From Gammaproteobacteria bacterium (GTDB lineage: Bacteria > Pseudomonadota > Gammaproteobacteria > DSM-16500): a stretch of 52,624 bases of DNA. Numbering within the stretch: the stretch's first letter is position 1; each line of letters opens with the position of its first letter. Both the position numbers and the translations under genes were made by a program. Location of the stretch: NCBI GenBank assembly GCA_019634835.1, contig JAHCAO010000015.1, forward strand, positions 1 through 52,624, read 5' to 3'. Below the pieces are notes generated by a model, which was not told where the DNA came from, ran no database searches, and was given only the letters and a program-made list of their open reading frames with translations. This document shows positions 17,361 through 26,451 of this stretch, piece after piece.

Positions 17361-17513
17361 TTTATAGCAGTATCTGAGCAAGCCTACCCTTTTATTTTTT
17401 ATAGGAGGGAAAGTGGACAGGAGTCCGCTTTAGCAAAAGCCGGAATGGAAACGTCTTTTGCGACCAAATGTAAAAAATACAAGCGGCAGACTCGTTCAGA
17501 TACCACTATTAAG
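17361..17513. repeat. Decayed copy of the 22790 hairpin element
   Basis: Arms 17361-17404 and 17468-17513 are imperfect inverted copies. The core 17405-17467 matches the core of the intact element (22845-22907) at a fixed offset of 5440 with only about three changes. Both core stems are kept: AAAGTGGA with TCCGCTTT (the change makes a G-U pair) and GCAAAAG with CTTTTGC. It lies between two divergent large genes. Confidence 0.8.
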
Positions 17514-17629
17514 ATAACTTGGATTTTTATTAATTTCCATCTGAGTCATAGGTATACGTGGTTTTTAGTGTGACTAGTGTCATAAGCCTAACATACTGTA
17601 CTGTATTAGAAAAATTGTATAGATAATCT

Positions 17630-17662
17630 CTTAAGTTACATTTAAGGTAAGTAAGCTATAAA
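17630..17662 (+). promoter_or_regulatory. PmrA-box-like site and -10 element
   Basis: CTTAAG-TTACA-TTTAAG (17630-17646) fits the paired half-site pattern YTTAAK-N5-YTTAAK of PmrA boxes exactly, with 11 bp between TTAA cores. TATAAA (17657-17662) follows after 10 bp. The gene start is at 17710. The best such site in the window. Confidence 0.55.
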
Positions 17663-17709
17663 TTAAGATCTTGGTAAAAAAAATAACTAAATCAATCGAG
17701 AGGTGGAGT

Positions 17710-20541
17710 ATGGATACTAGAGCGAGAACTGGAAAGTGCTATCAGCCTGATCAAACAAAGCTAGAAGCATTGCATCAAACGCTGATCGATGAGATGACTG
17801 AGAAGTTGGAGTTACTCCACTTGCCTTTCTTGGCTGCTTTTTCGGATGGAAGCTTTGATGCGATGGTTTATATGGTGAAATGTGGCGAGCATCCGTCTAA
17901 ACAGCCTTATGAAGCAATATGGAGAAACTTTAAGAAAATCTTTGATAAGATTGGCCAAGGTACCGATATTCAGCAGCTTCAAGCAGACTTAAAATCTTTA
18001 CATAATATAGGAGTTGAGGAAAGGGAGAAACTTACTCCGAGGAAACAAGCTATCTTTCCTGTTCTTATCGATGCTTTTCACATGCTGGCGTTACAAAAGC
18101 ATCTTTTATCACAAACCATACAAGCGCGGGTGCAAGCTACTGGGGTAACGACGACATTGCAACACCAGATTGAAGCCCTACAAAAACCTATCACTGAAGC
18201 GCAAGGAAAATTGAGTCAATTAGAACAGGATTTGCAGGATGAAGAGAAATTGCGTTCATCTGTGAAGCAGGTAATTGAAAAGCAGCAACAGGGTGTTGTT
18301 CAGGGTGTTCAGAAGAATTACGATAATTTATCTAAGCAAGTAACAAATTTAACCAATCTTGACCAGCATCTTAGCATTTTGCGGATAGAAATTGAAAGGT
18401 ATCAAGCTGATTATAATCGATTCGAATTAAGATTAAAAAAAGGCGAGAATAATGATGAGTCGCAAGCGCCTCATGCTTTAGAGCTTGATGCTTTGCAGAA
18501 GAGGTATGCGGCCCTAAATAAAGATATATCAGAATTTCAAAGCTCATTAGAGAAGGATAAACAAGTATTACTCCAAAAAATACAGGCGCAATGTCAAAAT
18601 ATCCAAAAATGGGAGGCGTTGCCAACTTCATCTGATGGCGATGAGACAAACAGTGCTGTTCCTATGTTGCCAGAGCTTACGCGGCAATTGAAAATACTAC
18701 AGAAACTATCTCATCAATGTTCTCAATATTCTGTTCAGGTAGATTCAAGAAAAGAAATTGATGATATTGATAAACAAGCAAAAGCTTTAAGGCAGCAGGA
18801 TATAGAACAATATGGAAAGCTTCTAACAGAAGCTGAGAAAAAAGGGGAAGAATTAAAAAGAGAATGTGAGAAGCAAGGGTGGAATTCGGCTTGGACGTCA
18901 GCTGCAAACGCAGTAGTTTCTTGTTTTCAAACAACTATGCCAAATCAAAAACGTTTTCTGGCACATGATGAAGGTTTGCTTGCCCAAGAATTTCGATCCT
19001 ATGCGCAGAGTGTAGAAAAGGATGTGCAGCAACATAAAAAAAATTTTACTACCCTGGATAAGCAGGTAAGAGGTATTACAGAGAGATTAGATGGCCTTAA
19101 AAAAAAGTGGATGGATTCTTTTAAAAAAATAAAAGAAGAACAAAATGCTATTTTTCTTGAAACTATAAAAAAGGATAGCTTGAAAAAACTGACTGAGCTT
19201 GAAAAGCGTCTTAGTCAATTTAATCCGAAAAGTAATCCCCTGCCTATGGTTGTGAACTTAAGTGATCCATCGGCATTGAAGGAGATTATCATCGAAAAAA
19301 GAGAAAAAAGTAAGCAGGAGCAGGCTGAAAAAGAACAACGAGTACAACAGGAACAGAAACAGCAGGAACAGCGGAAAGAGCCACAAGATTCTCCTAAGTT
19401 AGCGAGAAGATTCGATGGTGACGATGACGATCTGCCGGGGGATAACAACAGACAGAATACACGACTAACCATTGTCCCTTCTACAAAGAAAAAAGCGAAG
19501 AAAAAACCAGGATTTTGGAGTCGCTATATAGGAGCTATCAGGAACTGTATTGTTGCGGGGGCAACGTCGGGGTTGTTAGCGGGCGCAGGTTTGGGTGTGG
19601 CGATGGGTGTGGTGGGTGCAATACCGACTGGTGGCTTCAGCCTTCTTGCGACACCAGTGGCGGTGGGTATTTTAGGCGGAATCGGTGCAGTTGGCGGCGC
19701 TATCATGGGCGCGGTGATTGGGGTAACAGGATGTGCGATTCATCACTGTACCTGTGGCGAAGAGCAAAAAGCTAAACGTAAACAGACAAGCTCATCCCAA
19801 GAAAAAAGAAATCCGTCTGGGAATATTGCTAGGAAACCACCTAGGCCTGGAAATCCTGATCTGGGTTTAAACTCAAAACAAGAGATTGGGGATGATAACT
19901 ATGATTATTCCGATTCCGAGGGGAAACGTACGGATTATCCTCCGAATTCTGATGGAGCTACGAATGTTTCTAGCACCAAAAATGATTCTGATTCTTCAAC
20001 ATCAGAGAGTAGTGTTTCATCAGAGACAGTAATCGAAGGGAGAATCGCCAATCCTTCTCCAAAAGTCACTGGGAGCTACCCAAATTTATTCTCCTCATCA
20101 TCTGTTACTACGACAACAACGACGACAACAACTCACATAAGCAAGATTACTAAGCTGAGAGAGTTTGAGAAAGCGTTAGTATTAGTTATCTGGGAAGCAA
20201 ATATGAATTATTTGGCTGTGAGGCCGAGTTTACTACTACTAGAGAATAATCTATCGTTAATAAGGAAGAATCTATCGTTATCTTGTGATGGAGATGAAAA
20301 CTATGCAAAAAATAAGATTAAACAATTAGAAGAAAATGAAGTAAAGGAACGACGAACAGGAGGGGCTTCACCAACATTATGGGATGAGAGGAATCGGGTG
20401 ATAGGAGAAAAAGTAAAGAAATTATTAGAATTACATTCAATTGATCATGATGACTGTGTTGATCATTATGAGTATTTACAGGATGTTATTCAGAAGTATG
20501 TTCCTGTTCCAGTGAAAGCTTCTGTTTATAATTTTGGTTAA
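17710..20541 (+). CDS. Large coiled-coil protein with hydrophobic glycine-rich hairpin, candidate effector
   Basis: From ATG 17710 (GAGAGGTGG just upstream; a TTG start at 17671 is less likely) the protein has 943 residues. Residues about 100-560 are long charged helices with coiled-coil pattern. A disordered Gln/Glu-rich stretch follows (about 535-565), then a basic patch and a 70-residue glycine/alanine-rich hydrophobic region (about 607-677; LLAGAGLGVAMGVVGAIP, GGIGAVGGAIMGAVIG) that could insert into a membrane as a hairpin. A Ser/Thr-rich linker with nine consecutive Thr precedes a helical C-terminal domain (about 820-943). No signal peptide is seen. The architecture and the PmrA-like site upstream fit a Dot/Icm substrate acting at a host membrane; this is inference. 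Confidence 0.8.
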   Translation: MDTRARTGKCYQPDQTKLEALHQTLIDEMTEKLELLHLPFLAAFSDGSFDAMVYMVKCGEHPSKQPYEAIWRNFKKIFDKIGQGTDIQQLQADLKSLHNIGVEEREKLTPRKQAIFPVLIDAFHMLALQKHLLSQTIQARVQATGVTTTLQHQIEALQKPITEAQGKLSQLEQDLQDEEKLRSSVKQVIEKQQQGVVQGVQKNYDNLSKQVTNLTNLDQHLSILRIEIERYQADYNRFELRLKKGENNDESQAPHALELDALQKRYAALNKDISEFQSSLEKDKQVLLQKIQAQCQNIQKWEALPTSSDGDETNSAVPMLPELTRQLKILQKLSHQCSQYSVQVDSRKEIDDIDKQAKALRQQDIEQYGKLLTEAEKKGEELKRECEKQGWNSAWTSAANAVVSCFQTTMPNQKRFLAHDEGLLAQEFRSYAQSVEKDVQQHKKNFTTLDKQVRGITERLDGLKKKWMDSFKKIKEEQNAIFLETIKKDSLKKLTELEKRLSQFNPKSNPLPMVVNLSDPSALKEIIIEKREKSKQEQAEKEQRVQQEQKQQEQRKEPQDSPKLARRFDGDDDDLPGDNNRQNTRLTIVPSTKKKAKKKPGFWSRYIGAIRNCIVAGATSGLLAGAGLGVAMGVVGAIPTGGFSLLATPVAVGILGGIGAVGGAIMGAVIGVTGCAIHHCTCGEEQKAKRKQTSSSQEKRNPSGNIARKPPRPGNPDLGLNSKQEIGDDNYDYSDSEGKRTDYPPNSDGATNVSSTKNDSDSSTSESSVSSETVIEGRIANPSPKVTGSYPNLFSSSSVTTTTTTTTTHISKITKLREFEKALVLVIWEANMNYLAVRPSLLLLENNLSLIRKNLSLSCDGDENYAKNKIKQLEENEVKERRTGGASPTLWDERNRVIGEKVKKLLELHSIDHDDCVDHYEYLQDVIQKYVPVPVKASVYNFG

Positions 20542-20650
20542 CCTCAAGATTAGGTGTGCATCTTATTTGCTAGTAGTAGCAAATCTTGTTACAAGGACGT
20601 AATGTTGGGTGCGAAAAATAGAGAAAATACTTTCTTCAACGGAGTGATGG

Positions 20651-21547
20651 ATGAATACCTTGTTTATTGGCGTGGATGGCGGGGCGACAAAATGTGTCGT
20701 GCGTGTGGAAGATGAAGAGGGAAATCTATTAGGTCAGGAAACCAGTGGCCCTGCTAATATACGGCTTTCTGTCACGCAAGCTTGGCAATCCATTTATACG
20801 GCATTAGAAGCTATTTTACGTCCATGGACTATAGCTCCAGGGGATCCACACTATTATTGGCACGCGGGTATGGGGTTAGCAGGTTGCGAAGTCGATGCGG
20901 CATATCAAGCATTTTTAAAAGAGCCACATGATTTTGACACGCTTGTTCTGACCTCAGATGCTCATACAGCTTGTTTAGGGGCGCATGGTGGAAATGATGG
21001 GGCCATTATCATAGTGGGTACAGGGGTAGTAGGTTTTCAAGTTATTTCTCAGCAGACTAATAAAGTGGCTGGATGGGGTTTTCCTCACGATGATGAAGGT
21101 GGTGGTGCTTGGTTAGGATTAGAAGCAGTCAAGCTGACTTTACAATGCATGGATGGCCGTTTGTTATCTTCTCGTTTAGCCAAAGCGATTTATGCATATT
21201 TTGATGATAATTTAGATCAGTTAGTGACATGGGCGAATCAAGCTAATTCAACGGCATTTGCTGAGCTGGCACCGATTGTGATACGAGAATATCAACAAGG
21301 CGATACTTTGGCGATCAAGTTAATGCAGCAGGCAGCTTCTGCTATCAGTAATATTGCGAATACACTGGACGCGATGCAACCTCCACACTCATCACCCTTG
21401 CCATGTACGTTATCTGGTGGCATAGCATCGTTTATTGAACCATTATTAGGGGAAAAATTACGCTCTCGCTTATCACCTTGTCAATTCACACCAGATGCCG
21501 GCGCGGTGTTGTTGGTGCGTGATTATCTAGCAAAGCATTCGCTTTAA
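20651..21547 (+). CDS. N-acetylglucosamine kinase-like protein (BadF/BadG/BcrA/BcrD ATPase family)
   Basis: The 298-residue ASKHA-fold kinase shows phosphate-1 motif FIGVDGGATKC (5-15), phosphate-2 IIIVGTGVVG and an adenosine motif near TLSGGIASF. Members phosphorylate N-acetylglucosamine. nagA follows 13 bp downstream, so the substrate is probably GlcNAc from peptidoglycan or chitin, giving GlcNAc-6-phosphate for NagA. GGAG six bases before the ATG. No NagB deaminase or transporter is in the window. Confidence 0.88.
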   Translation: MNTLFIGVDGGATKCVVRVEDEEGNLLGQETSGPANIRLSVTQAWQSIYTALEAILRPWTIAPGDPHYYWHAGMGLAGCEVDAAYQAFLKEPHDFDTLVLTSDAHTACLGAHGGNDGAIIIVGTGVVGFQVISQQTNKVAGWGFPHDDEGGGAWLGLEAVKLTLQCMDGRLLSSRLAKAIYAYFDDNLDQLVTWANQANSTAFAELAPIVIREYQQGDTLAIKLMQQAASAISNIANTLDAMQPPHSSPLPCTLSGGIASFIEPLLGEKLRSRLSPCQFTPDAGAVLLVRDYLAKHSL

Positions 21548-21560
21548 GATGAGGTAACGC

Positions 21561-22763
21561 ATGGCCGAATTAAACCGTTGTATTTTTTCAGGTATGTCTA
21601 TTCTTCTGGGGCAAAATTGGCAACACCATCATGCTGTGGTAGTTGAGAATGGTGTCATCAAAGCCATTTTGCATGAAGAAATGATTCAGCATCATTTGCC
21701 TGCGAAACAATATTCATTTTCAAAACAACATTATTTAATTCCTGGCTTGATTGATCTACATATTCATGGCGCAGAAGATAACGATGTGATGGATGGTAAT
21801 GTAGAAGCCTTACTCAGCATTAGTCGTGTGTTGGTAGCGGAAGGTGTGACAGGATTTTTAGCCACTACCATGGCGATGGAAAACAGCTACCTGGAAGAAG
21901 TGTTAAAGACAATCGCGGCTGCTATCCCTAGCCGAGAAGGTGCGGCAATTTTGGGCGTCCATTTAGAAGGGCCTTTTATCGCCACAGCTAAAATGGGCGC
22001 GCAGCGTGGTGAATATTGCCAGCCTCCAGATCTTATCTTATTCCAGCGCTTACAAGATGCTGCTGAGGGCGCTATTAAATTAGTGACGTTGGCGCCAGAG
22101 TTGCCAGGGGCATTGTCCATGGTGGAATCATTGCATAGCATGGACATTATTGCTTCTGTGGGACATACCAATGCAACTTATGCAGAAACGTGTGCCGCTA
22201 TTGATGTTGGTTGCTCGCATGCAACACATCTTTTTAACGCTATGCGTGGATTACATCAACGTGAGCCTGGTGCAGTGGGAGCATTGCTATTATCACGTGA
22301 TGTGTACGCGGAATTAATTGTAGATGGCGTGCATTTGCATCCTGCCATAGTTGAATTAGCTTTACGTGTTAAGGGGAAAGAAAAAGTAGTATTAGTCACG
22401 GATGCAATGCGAGCAAAGTGCCTGGGTGATGGTCAATATGATTTAGGTGGTCAACGGGTGGCGGTGCAGGGACAAAAGGCAACGCTGCAAGATGGAACAT
22501 TAGCTGGCAGCACACTACGCATGCCTCAGGCAATTAAAAATATGATGCAATATACGCAATGCTCACTGGCAGAAGCTATTTATATGGCGTCTTACAATCC
22601 TGCTACTGTTTTGAAGTTGGCGGATCGTAAGGGTACGATTGAGGTGGGAAAAGATGCTGATCTTGTGGTAATGGATGCATCGTTAGAGGTGATGATGACT
22701 ATGCGGGGTGGGGTAGAAGTGTTTAGCGTGCTTTCTTCAACTGAAAAAGAAAACATTTCCTAA
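21561..22763 (+). CDS. nagA: N-acetylglucosamine-6-phosphate deacetylase
   Basis: NagA removes acetate from GlcNAc-6-phosphate, feeding amino-sugar use or cell-wall recycling. The 400-residue amidohydrolase has the metal site HIHG (67-70), the LEGPF motif with its metal-binding Glu (about 140), SVGHTNATY, HATHLFNAM and VTDAM with the catalytic Asp. Length is usual. GATGAGGTAACGC precedes the ATG. It pairs with the upstream kinase. Confidence 0.96.
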   Translation: MAELNRCIFSGMSILLGQNWQHHHAVVVENGVIKAILHEEMIQHHLPAKQYSFSKQHYLIPGLIDLHIHGAEDNDVMDGNVEALLSISRVLVAEGVTGFLATTMAMENSYLEEVLKTIAAAIPSREGAAILGVHLEGPFIATAKMGAQRGEYCQPPDLILFQRLQDAAEGAIKLVTLAPELPGALSMVESLHSMDIIASVGHTNATYAETCAAIDVGCSHATHLFNAMRGLHQREPGAVGALLLSRDVYAELIVDGVHLHPAIVELALRVKGKEKVVLVTDAMRAKCLGDGQYDLGGQRVAVQGQKATLQDGTLAGSTLRMPQAIKNMMQYTQCSLAEAIYMASYNPATVLKLADRKGTIEVGKDADLVVMDASLEVMMTMRGGVEVFSVLSSTEKENIS

Positions 22764-22789
22764 AATTAAACCGTTATGGGTATAGGTGG

Positions 22790-22962
22790 TAAATGTCCGG
22801 TGATAGCGGTATCTGAGCAAGCCGGCTCTTTTTATTTTTTATATGAGGGAAAGTGGACAGGAGTCCACTTTAGCAAAAGCCGGAAGGGAAACGTCTTTTG
22901 CGACCGAATATAAAAAATAAAAAGAGCCGGCTTGCTCAGATACCGCTATCACCGGACATTTA
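22790..22962. repeat. Palindromic hairpin element with perfect 55-bp arms, 173 bp
   Basis: 22790-22844 and 22908-22962 are perfect inverted copies of 55 bp, bounded by TA on both sides as in MITEs of the IS630/mariner type. The 63-bp core holds two stems: AAAGTGGA/TCCACTTT (22850-22871) and GCAAAAG/CTTTTGC (22873-22901). The right end touches the spoT stop codon (22963-22965). A decayed copy lies at 17361-17513 and a 13-bp arm fragment at 25563-25575. It may also act as a terminator between nagA and spoT. Confidence 0.9.
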
Positions 22963-25110
22963 CTACAGGTGGATCGTTTCGTGAAAAGGTTTGTGCCGCA
23001 ATACACGGATGACATCTTTTCGTTTGCGGATTTTACGTAAGATGCGAGCAAGGTGAGAGCGATTACGTACGGAAATCGTGATGTCCACATTGAAATGGTG
23101 TCTATCACTTTCTTGTGCACGAATGTTTTCAATGTTGGATTCTGCTTCCGAAATGGCAAGGGTCAGGGATGCGAGACTACCGCGCCGATTAATTAAATCG
23201 ACTTTAAGATCAACGGAAAAATCTCCATCGATGTTATCTTCCCATAACAAAGGTACATACTTATCGGGTTGATGATGAAAACGCTCGATGTTTGAACAGT
23301 GTATCATATGTACCTCGATGCCTTGACCAATTTTAATCAAGCCGGCGATATGGTCGCCAGGGATAGGTCGGCAGCATTTGGCATAAGAGATGGCCAAGCC
23401 TTCCGTTCCTTTGATTACTAATGGGTGCTGAGTGCGAAAATGAGTTAGCTCTTTCTTCATGGGTTCGCCCAGAGAGAGAGCTATTTGTTTTGCCACTAAT
23501 AACGCTGGACGATTTCCAATGCCAACTTCTTCAAATAAATGGTTCACTGATTCAAGATGTGAATGATGAATAATAGACTCTAAAACAGGCTCAGAAACTT
23601 GATCTAATTGTAGTCCATAAGTATGCAATGCTTTTTCAACCAGGCGTTTTCCTAAGTCCATGGATTCTTCGCGTTGCTGCTTTTTCAAATAGTGTTTGAT
23701 TTTGCTGCGTGCTTTTCCTGTCACTACAAAATTCAGCCAGGCAGAATTAGGACGTGCACCAGGCGCAGTAATAATTTCGACTTGTTGACCGCTGATTAAC
23801 GGCATACTTAACGGCGATAAACGCTTATCTAAGCGTACAGCGACACACGTATTTCCGATATCTGAGTGGATGGCATAAGCATAGTCCACTGGCGTTGCGC
23901 CTGCAGGTAATTCAATGATTTGTCCTTTAGGGGTGAAGACATAAACTTCATCAGGGAAAAGATCAATTTTTACGTTCTCGATAAATTCTAGTGAATTCTT
24001 CGAGCTCTTATCCATTTCTAAAATACCTTTCAACCATTCGCGGGCCCGAGATTGCGCATCATTAAAGACTTTTTTCTCTCGCTTATATAGCCAATGTGCA
24101 GCGATACCGTTTTCAGCCATTTTATGCATTTCTTCGGTTCGTATTTGTACTTCTATCGGTACACCGTATGGGCCAAATAAAGTAGTATGCAGTGATTGAT
24201 AACCATTTGCTTTTGGGATGGCGATGTAATCTTTAAACCGTTGTGTAATGGGTTTGTAAAGATTATGCAGGGTGCCTAATACACGATAACAAGTGTCAAC
24301 CTTGTCAACGATGATCCGAAATCCATATACATCCATGATTTCTGAAAATGACAAATGTTTTTCATGCATTTTTTTATAGATGCTATAAAAATGTTTGCCG
24401 CGGCCAGATAGTGTTGCAGAGGGAATATGATTTTTTTTAATGGCATCGTGGATTTGATGATGAATCATGTCCATGATTTCCTGACGATTGCCGCGGGCCT
24501 TAATGACTGCGTCTTTCAGAATTTTGTAGCGTAGAGGATAGAGAGAGGCAAAACCCAAATCTTCAAGCTCAACACGAAACGCATGCATACCTAAACGGTT
24601 TGCAATGGGAGCGAAAATTTCTAATGTTTCAAGTGATATGCGCCTGCGTTTCCCAGGTGGTAACGCAGAAAGAGTGCGCATATTATGCAAACGGTCAGCT
24701 AATTTGACTAGAATCACGCGGATGTCACTGGCCATTGCCATCACCATTTTACGAAAATTTTCAGCTTGTGCTTGAGCATAATTTTCAAAGTGGATCTGTG
24801 TTAACTTCGTGACACCATCGACCAAGTCTGCAACTTCATTACCAAATTTGTCTAAGATTTCTAGTTGGTTAACGGGGGTATCTTCGACTACATCGTGTAA
24901 AATCGCTGCCATGATGGTTTGCGGATCCATGCGCATTTGTGCCAGTATCTGAGCTACGGTGAGAGGATGAGTAATGTAGGGTTCGCCTGTGTAACGTGCT
25001 TGAGTGCCATGGGCTGTTTTGGCAAATAAATAAGCTTTCTCTATCTCCACGACTTGTTCATGGCTAAGATATTGATTTACTTCGTCTCGTAATAGCTCAA
25101 ACTCAATCAC
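22963..25110 (-). CDS. spoT: Bifunctional (p)ppGpp synthetase/hydrolase SpoT
   Basis: The 715-residue Rel/SpoT protein makes and breaks the stringent-response alarmone. The HD hydrolase domain is intact (AAILHDVVEDTP near 65-77; HNMRTLSALPPGKRR), so it can hydrolyse ppGpp. The synthetase domain has GRGKHFYSIYKKM and YGFRIIV...YKPITQRFKDYIAIPKANGYQSLHT. TGS (about 385-445, DEVYVFTPKG) and a C-terminal ACT domain (RRGSLASLTLAISEAESNIENI) follow. The usual upstream rpoZ is not next to it. The hairpin element abuts its stop. Confidence 0.97.
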   Translation of the reverse strand: MIEFELLRDEVNQYLSHEQVVEIEKAYLFAKTAHGTQARYTGEPYITHPLTVAQILAQMRMDPQTIMAAILHDVVEDTPVNQLEILDKFGNEVADLVDGVTKLTQIHFENYAQAQAENFRKMVMAMASDIRVILVKLADRLHNMRTLSALPPGKRRRISLETLEIFAPIANRLGMHAFRVELEDLGFASLYPLRYKILKDAVIKARGNRQEIMDMIHHQIHDAIKKNHIPSATLSGRGKHFYSIYKKMHEKHLSFSEIMDVYGFRIIVDKVDTCYRVLGTLHNLYKPITQRFKDYIAIPKANGYQSLHTTLFGPYGVPIEVQIRTEEMHKMAENGIAAHWLYKREKKVFNDAQSRAREWLKGILEMDKSSKNSLEFIENVKIDLFPDEVYVFTPKGQIIELPAGATPVDYAYAIHSDIGNTCVAVRLDKRLSPLSMPLISGQQVEIITAPGARPNSAWLNFVVTGKARSKIKHYLKKQQREESMDLGKRLVEKALHTYGLQLDQVSEPVLESIIHHSHLESVNHLFEEVGIGNRPALLVAKQIALSLGEPMKKELTHFRTQHPLVIKGTEGLAISYAKCCRPIPGDHIAGLIKIGQGIEVHMIHCSNIERFHHQPDKYVPLLWEDNIDGDFSVDLKVDLINRRGSLASLTLAISEAESNIENIRAQESDRHHFNVDITISVRNRSHLARILRKIRKRKDVIRVLRHKPFHETIHL

Positions 25111-25335
25111 ACCTACCTCATCTCTAAACGTAAATATTACATTTTATCAGGAGTTCCAGCTGACATTTCATACTCTTATTATGGATTGTGCTTAATCCGT
25201 TAGCTACAGCTAATTGATTATAAAAATTTTATTTTGTGGTTAAGTTTTTACTTAAGCTAAAGGAGCTGAAAGATATCAACTCAAGATATTTGCTATAATG
25301 TAAACAATTAAAGCAAATAATAAAGCAGGGTAAAA

Positions 25336-25554
25336 ATGATAGAGAGAAAGCCCGAAGAGACTCTTGAAAACTTATATAAGAATTTGAAGAAAAACCAAGA
25401 ATACTTCTGTGAGGAATTAAAATCAGAAACAATCGATGCAGAACAAAAAGAAAACATGCAATCCTTGCTAAAGGAAGCACAAGAGAAATTAAAAGAACAA
25501 GCCTTAAGAAAAACAGAAATGCCCCCATTACCAGAACCTCCAAAAATTAAGTAG
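25336..25554 (+). CDS. Small charged helical protein, unknown
   Basis: A 72-residue frame with CAGGGT before the ATG encodes an all-helical, Glu/Lys/Gln-rich protein with a Pro-rich end (PPLPEPPKIK). No known family. It may be real (ribosome site, composition) or chance; nothing else occupies this gap. Confidence 0.5.
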   Translation: MIERKPEETLENLYKNLKKNQEYFCEELKSETIDAEQKENMQSLLKEAQEKLKEQALRKTEMPPLPEPPKIK

Positions 25555-25562
25555 ATCTCATA

Positions 25563-25575
25563 GATAGCGGTATCT
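25563..25575. repeat. 13-bp fragment matching an arm of the hairpin element
   Basis: GATAGCGGTATCT here is identical to 22802-22814 in the 22790 element arm. It may be a relic of a third copy. Confidence 0.35.
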
Positions 25576-25704
25576 AATCTCGATGTGCTTGTATCAATCA
25601 TGACAATTTCTGTATTAGCAAGGTTTTAATGGGATTTATTACCAAACATGTCTTATAATTGGGAAGAGACGGTAAAATCAGAATGGAATCTAAGGAGGTA
25701 ACCT

Positions 25705-26034
25705 ATGTTTAAAGAGAAATGCGGTTGTATGAAATTATGTCCTGTTTCGCTTGGACTAGCGTTAGGTCTTGCATGTGGGTTGGGAGTGTTTCTTTGGTCA
25801 ATATGGGTCATGTATTTTGGCGTTACGCCAATGATGGCAGAGTATCATATCCCTGTTTTGAGTCTTAAAGAGGGTACGATACATGCGCTGTGGGCGTTTC
25901 TTAAAGGGTTTGTTTTTGGGTTTTTTGTCGCATTGTTTTATGATTTAATCTCTTGTTGCTGCAAGAGCAAGTGGTGTTGCAAAAAAGGATGTGAATGTGG
26001 TTCAGGTAAGGACAAACCAGAAGCAGGAAAATAA
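25705..26034 (+). CDS. Small membrane protein, 'holin-like' family of Legionellales
   Basis: The 109-residue protein has a Cys-containing N-terminus (KCGCMKLCPVSLGLALG), two membrane segments (about 14-38 and 62-84) and a short Cys/Lys-rich tail (CCCKSKWCCKKGCECG). The layout resembles small two-helix proteins in Legionella and Coxiella labelled bacteriophage holin in databases, though no phage genes are near and the true role is unknown. A full TAAGGAGGT (25691-25699) lies 5 bases before the ATG, predicting strong translation; TATAAT at 25654 may be its -10 box. Confidence 0.75.
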   Translation: MFKEKCGCMKLCPVSLGLALGLACGLGVFLWSIWVMYFGVTPMMAEYHIPVLSLKEGTIHALWAFLKGFVFGFFVALFYDLISCCCKSKWCCKKGCECGSGKDKPEAGK

Positions 26035-26043
26035 GAGACGTTA

Positions 26044-26424
26044 ATGGACAAGCGAAAAATACATTCTCCTGATGCGCCGCTAGCAATCGGCCCCTATTCG
26101 CAAGCAATTGAAGCGGGGGGCTGTGTTTATTTTTCCGGGCAAATTGCGCTGGATCCTAAAACAATGACAATCATCGCTAAGGGTTTTCCTGAGGAAGCCG
26201 TACAGGTTTTCACAAACTTACAAGCGGTATGTCAGACGGCTGGCGGCACGATGGATCGTATTGCTAAACTAACAATTTATCTAACAGACCTTGTTCATTT
26301 TCCTATTGTAAATGAAGTGATGGCTAGGTTTTTTACGGAGCCTTTTCCCGCACGTACTACCATTCAAGTGTCAGCGTTACCTAAAGCAGCACAGATTGAG
26401 ATTGATGCGGTGATGGTGTTGTAA
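26044..26424 (+). CDS. ridA: RidA family 2-iminobutanoate/2-iminopropanoate deaminase
   Basis: RidA hydrolyses reactive enamine/imine products of PLP enzymes. The 126-residue protein has IGPYSQAI (15-22), YFSGQIALDP (29-38), the substrate-binding Arg104 in PARTTIQVSALP and Glu119 near the end. Length is standard. It follows the membrane-protein gene by 9 bp. In many proteobacteria ridA sits beside spoT; here it is 930 bp upstream of spoT on the opposite strand. Confidence 0.95.
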   Translation: MDKRKIHSPDAPLAIGPYSQAIEAGGCVYFSGQIALDPKTMTIIAKGFPEEAVQVFTNLQAVCQTAGGTMDRIAKLTIYLTDLVHFPIVNEVMARFFTEPFPARTTIQVSALPKAAQIEIDAVMVL

Positions 26425-26428
26425 CTGA

Positions 26429-26451
26429 GTGCATGACGAGTTTTTTGCCAC
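26429..26451. repeat. Dispersed short repeat, inverted copy after ridA
   Basis: GTGCATGACGAGTTTTTTG is the reverse complement of the repeat core seen at 14966, 29425 and 32584. It starts 5 bp after the ridA stop. Confidence 0.55.

Noticed and set aside
19515..19775. 86-codon plus-strand frame inside the 943-residue gene
   Set aside because: Alternate-frame shadow of the glycine-rich region.
22790..22962. Inverted repeats as a CRISPR array
   Set aside because: Only one palindrome with no regularly spaced direct repeats; no cas genes in the window.
25705..26034. Phage holin and hence a prophage
   Set aside because: No phage structural, lysis or integrase genes are nearby; the holin label in this family rests on size and topology.
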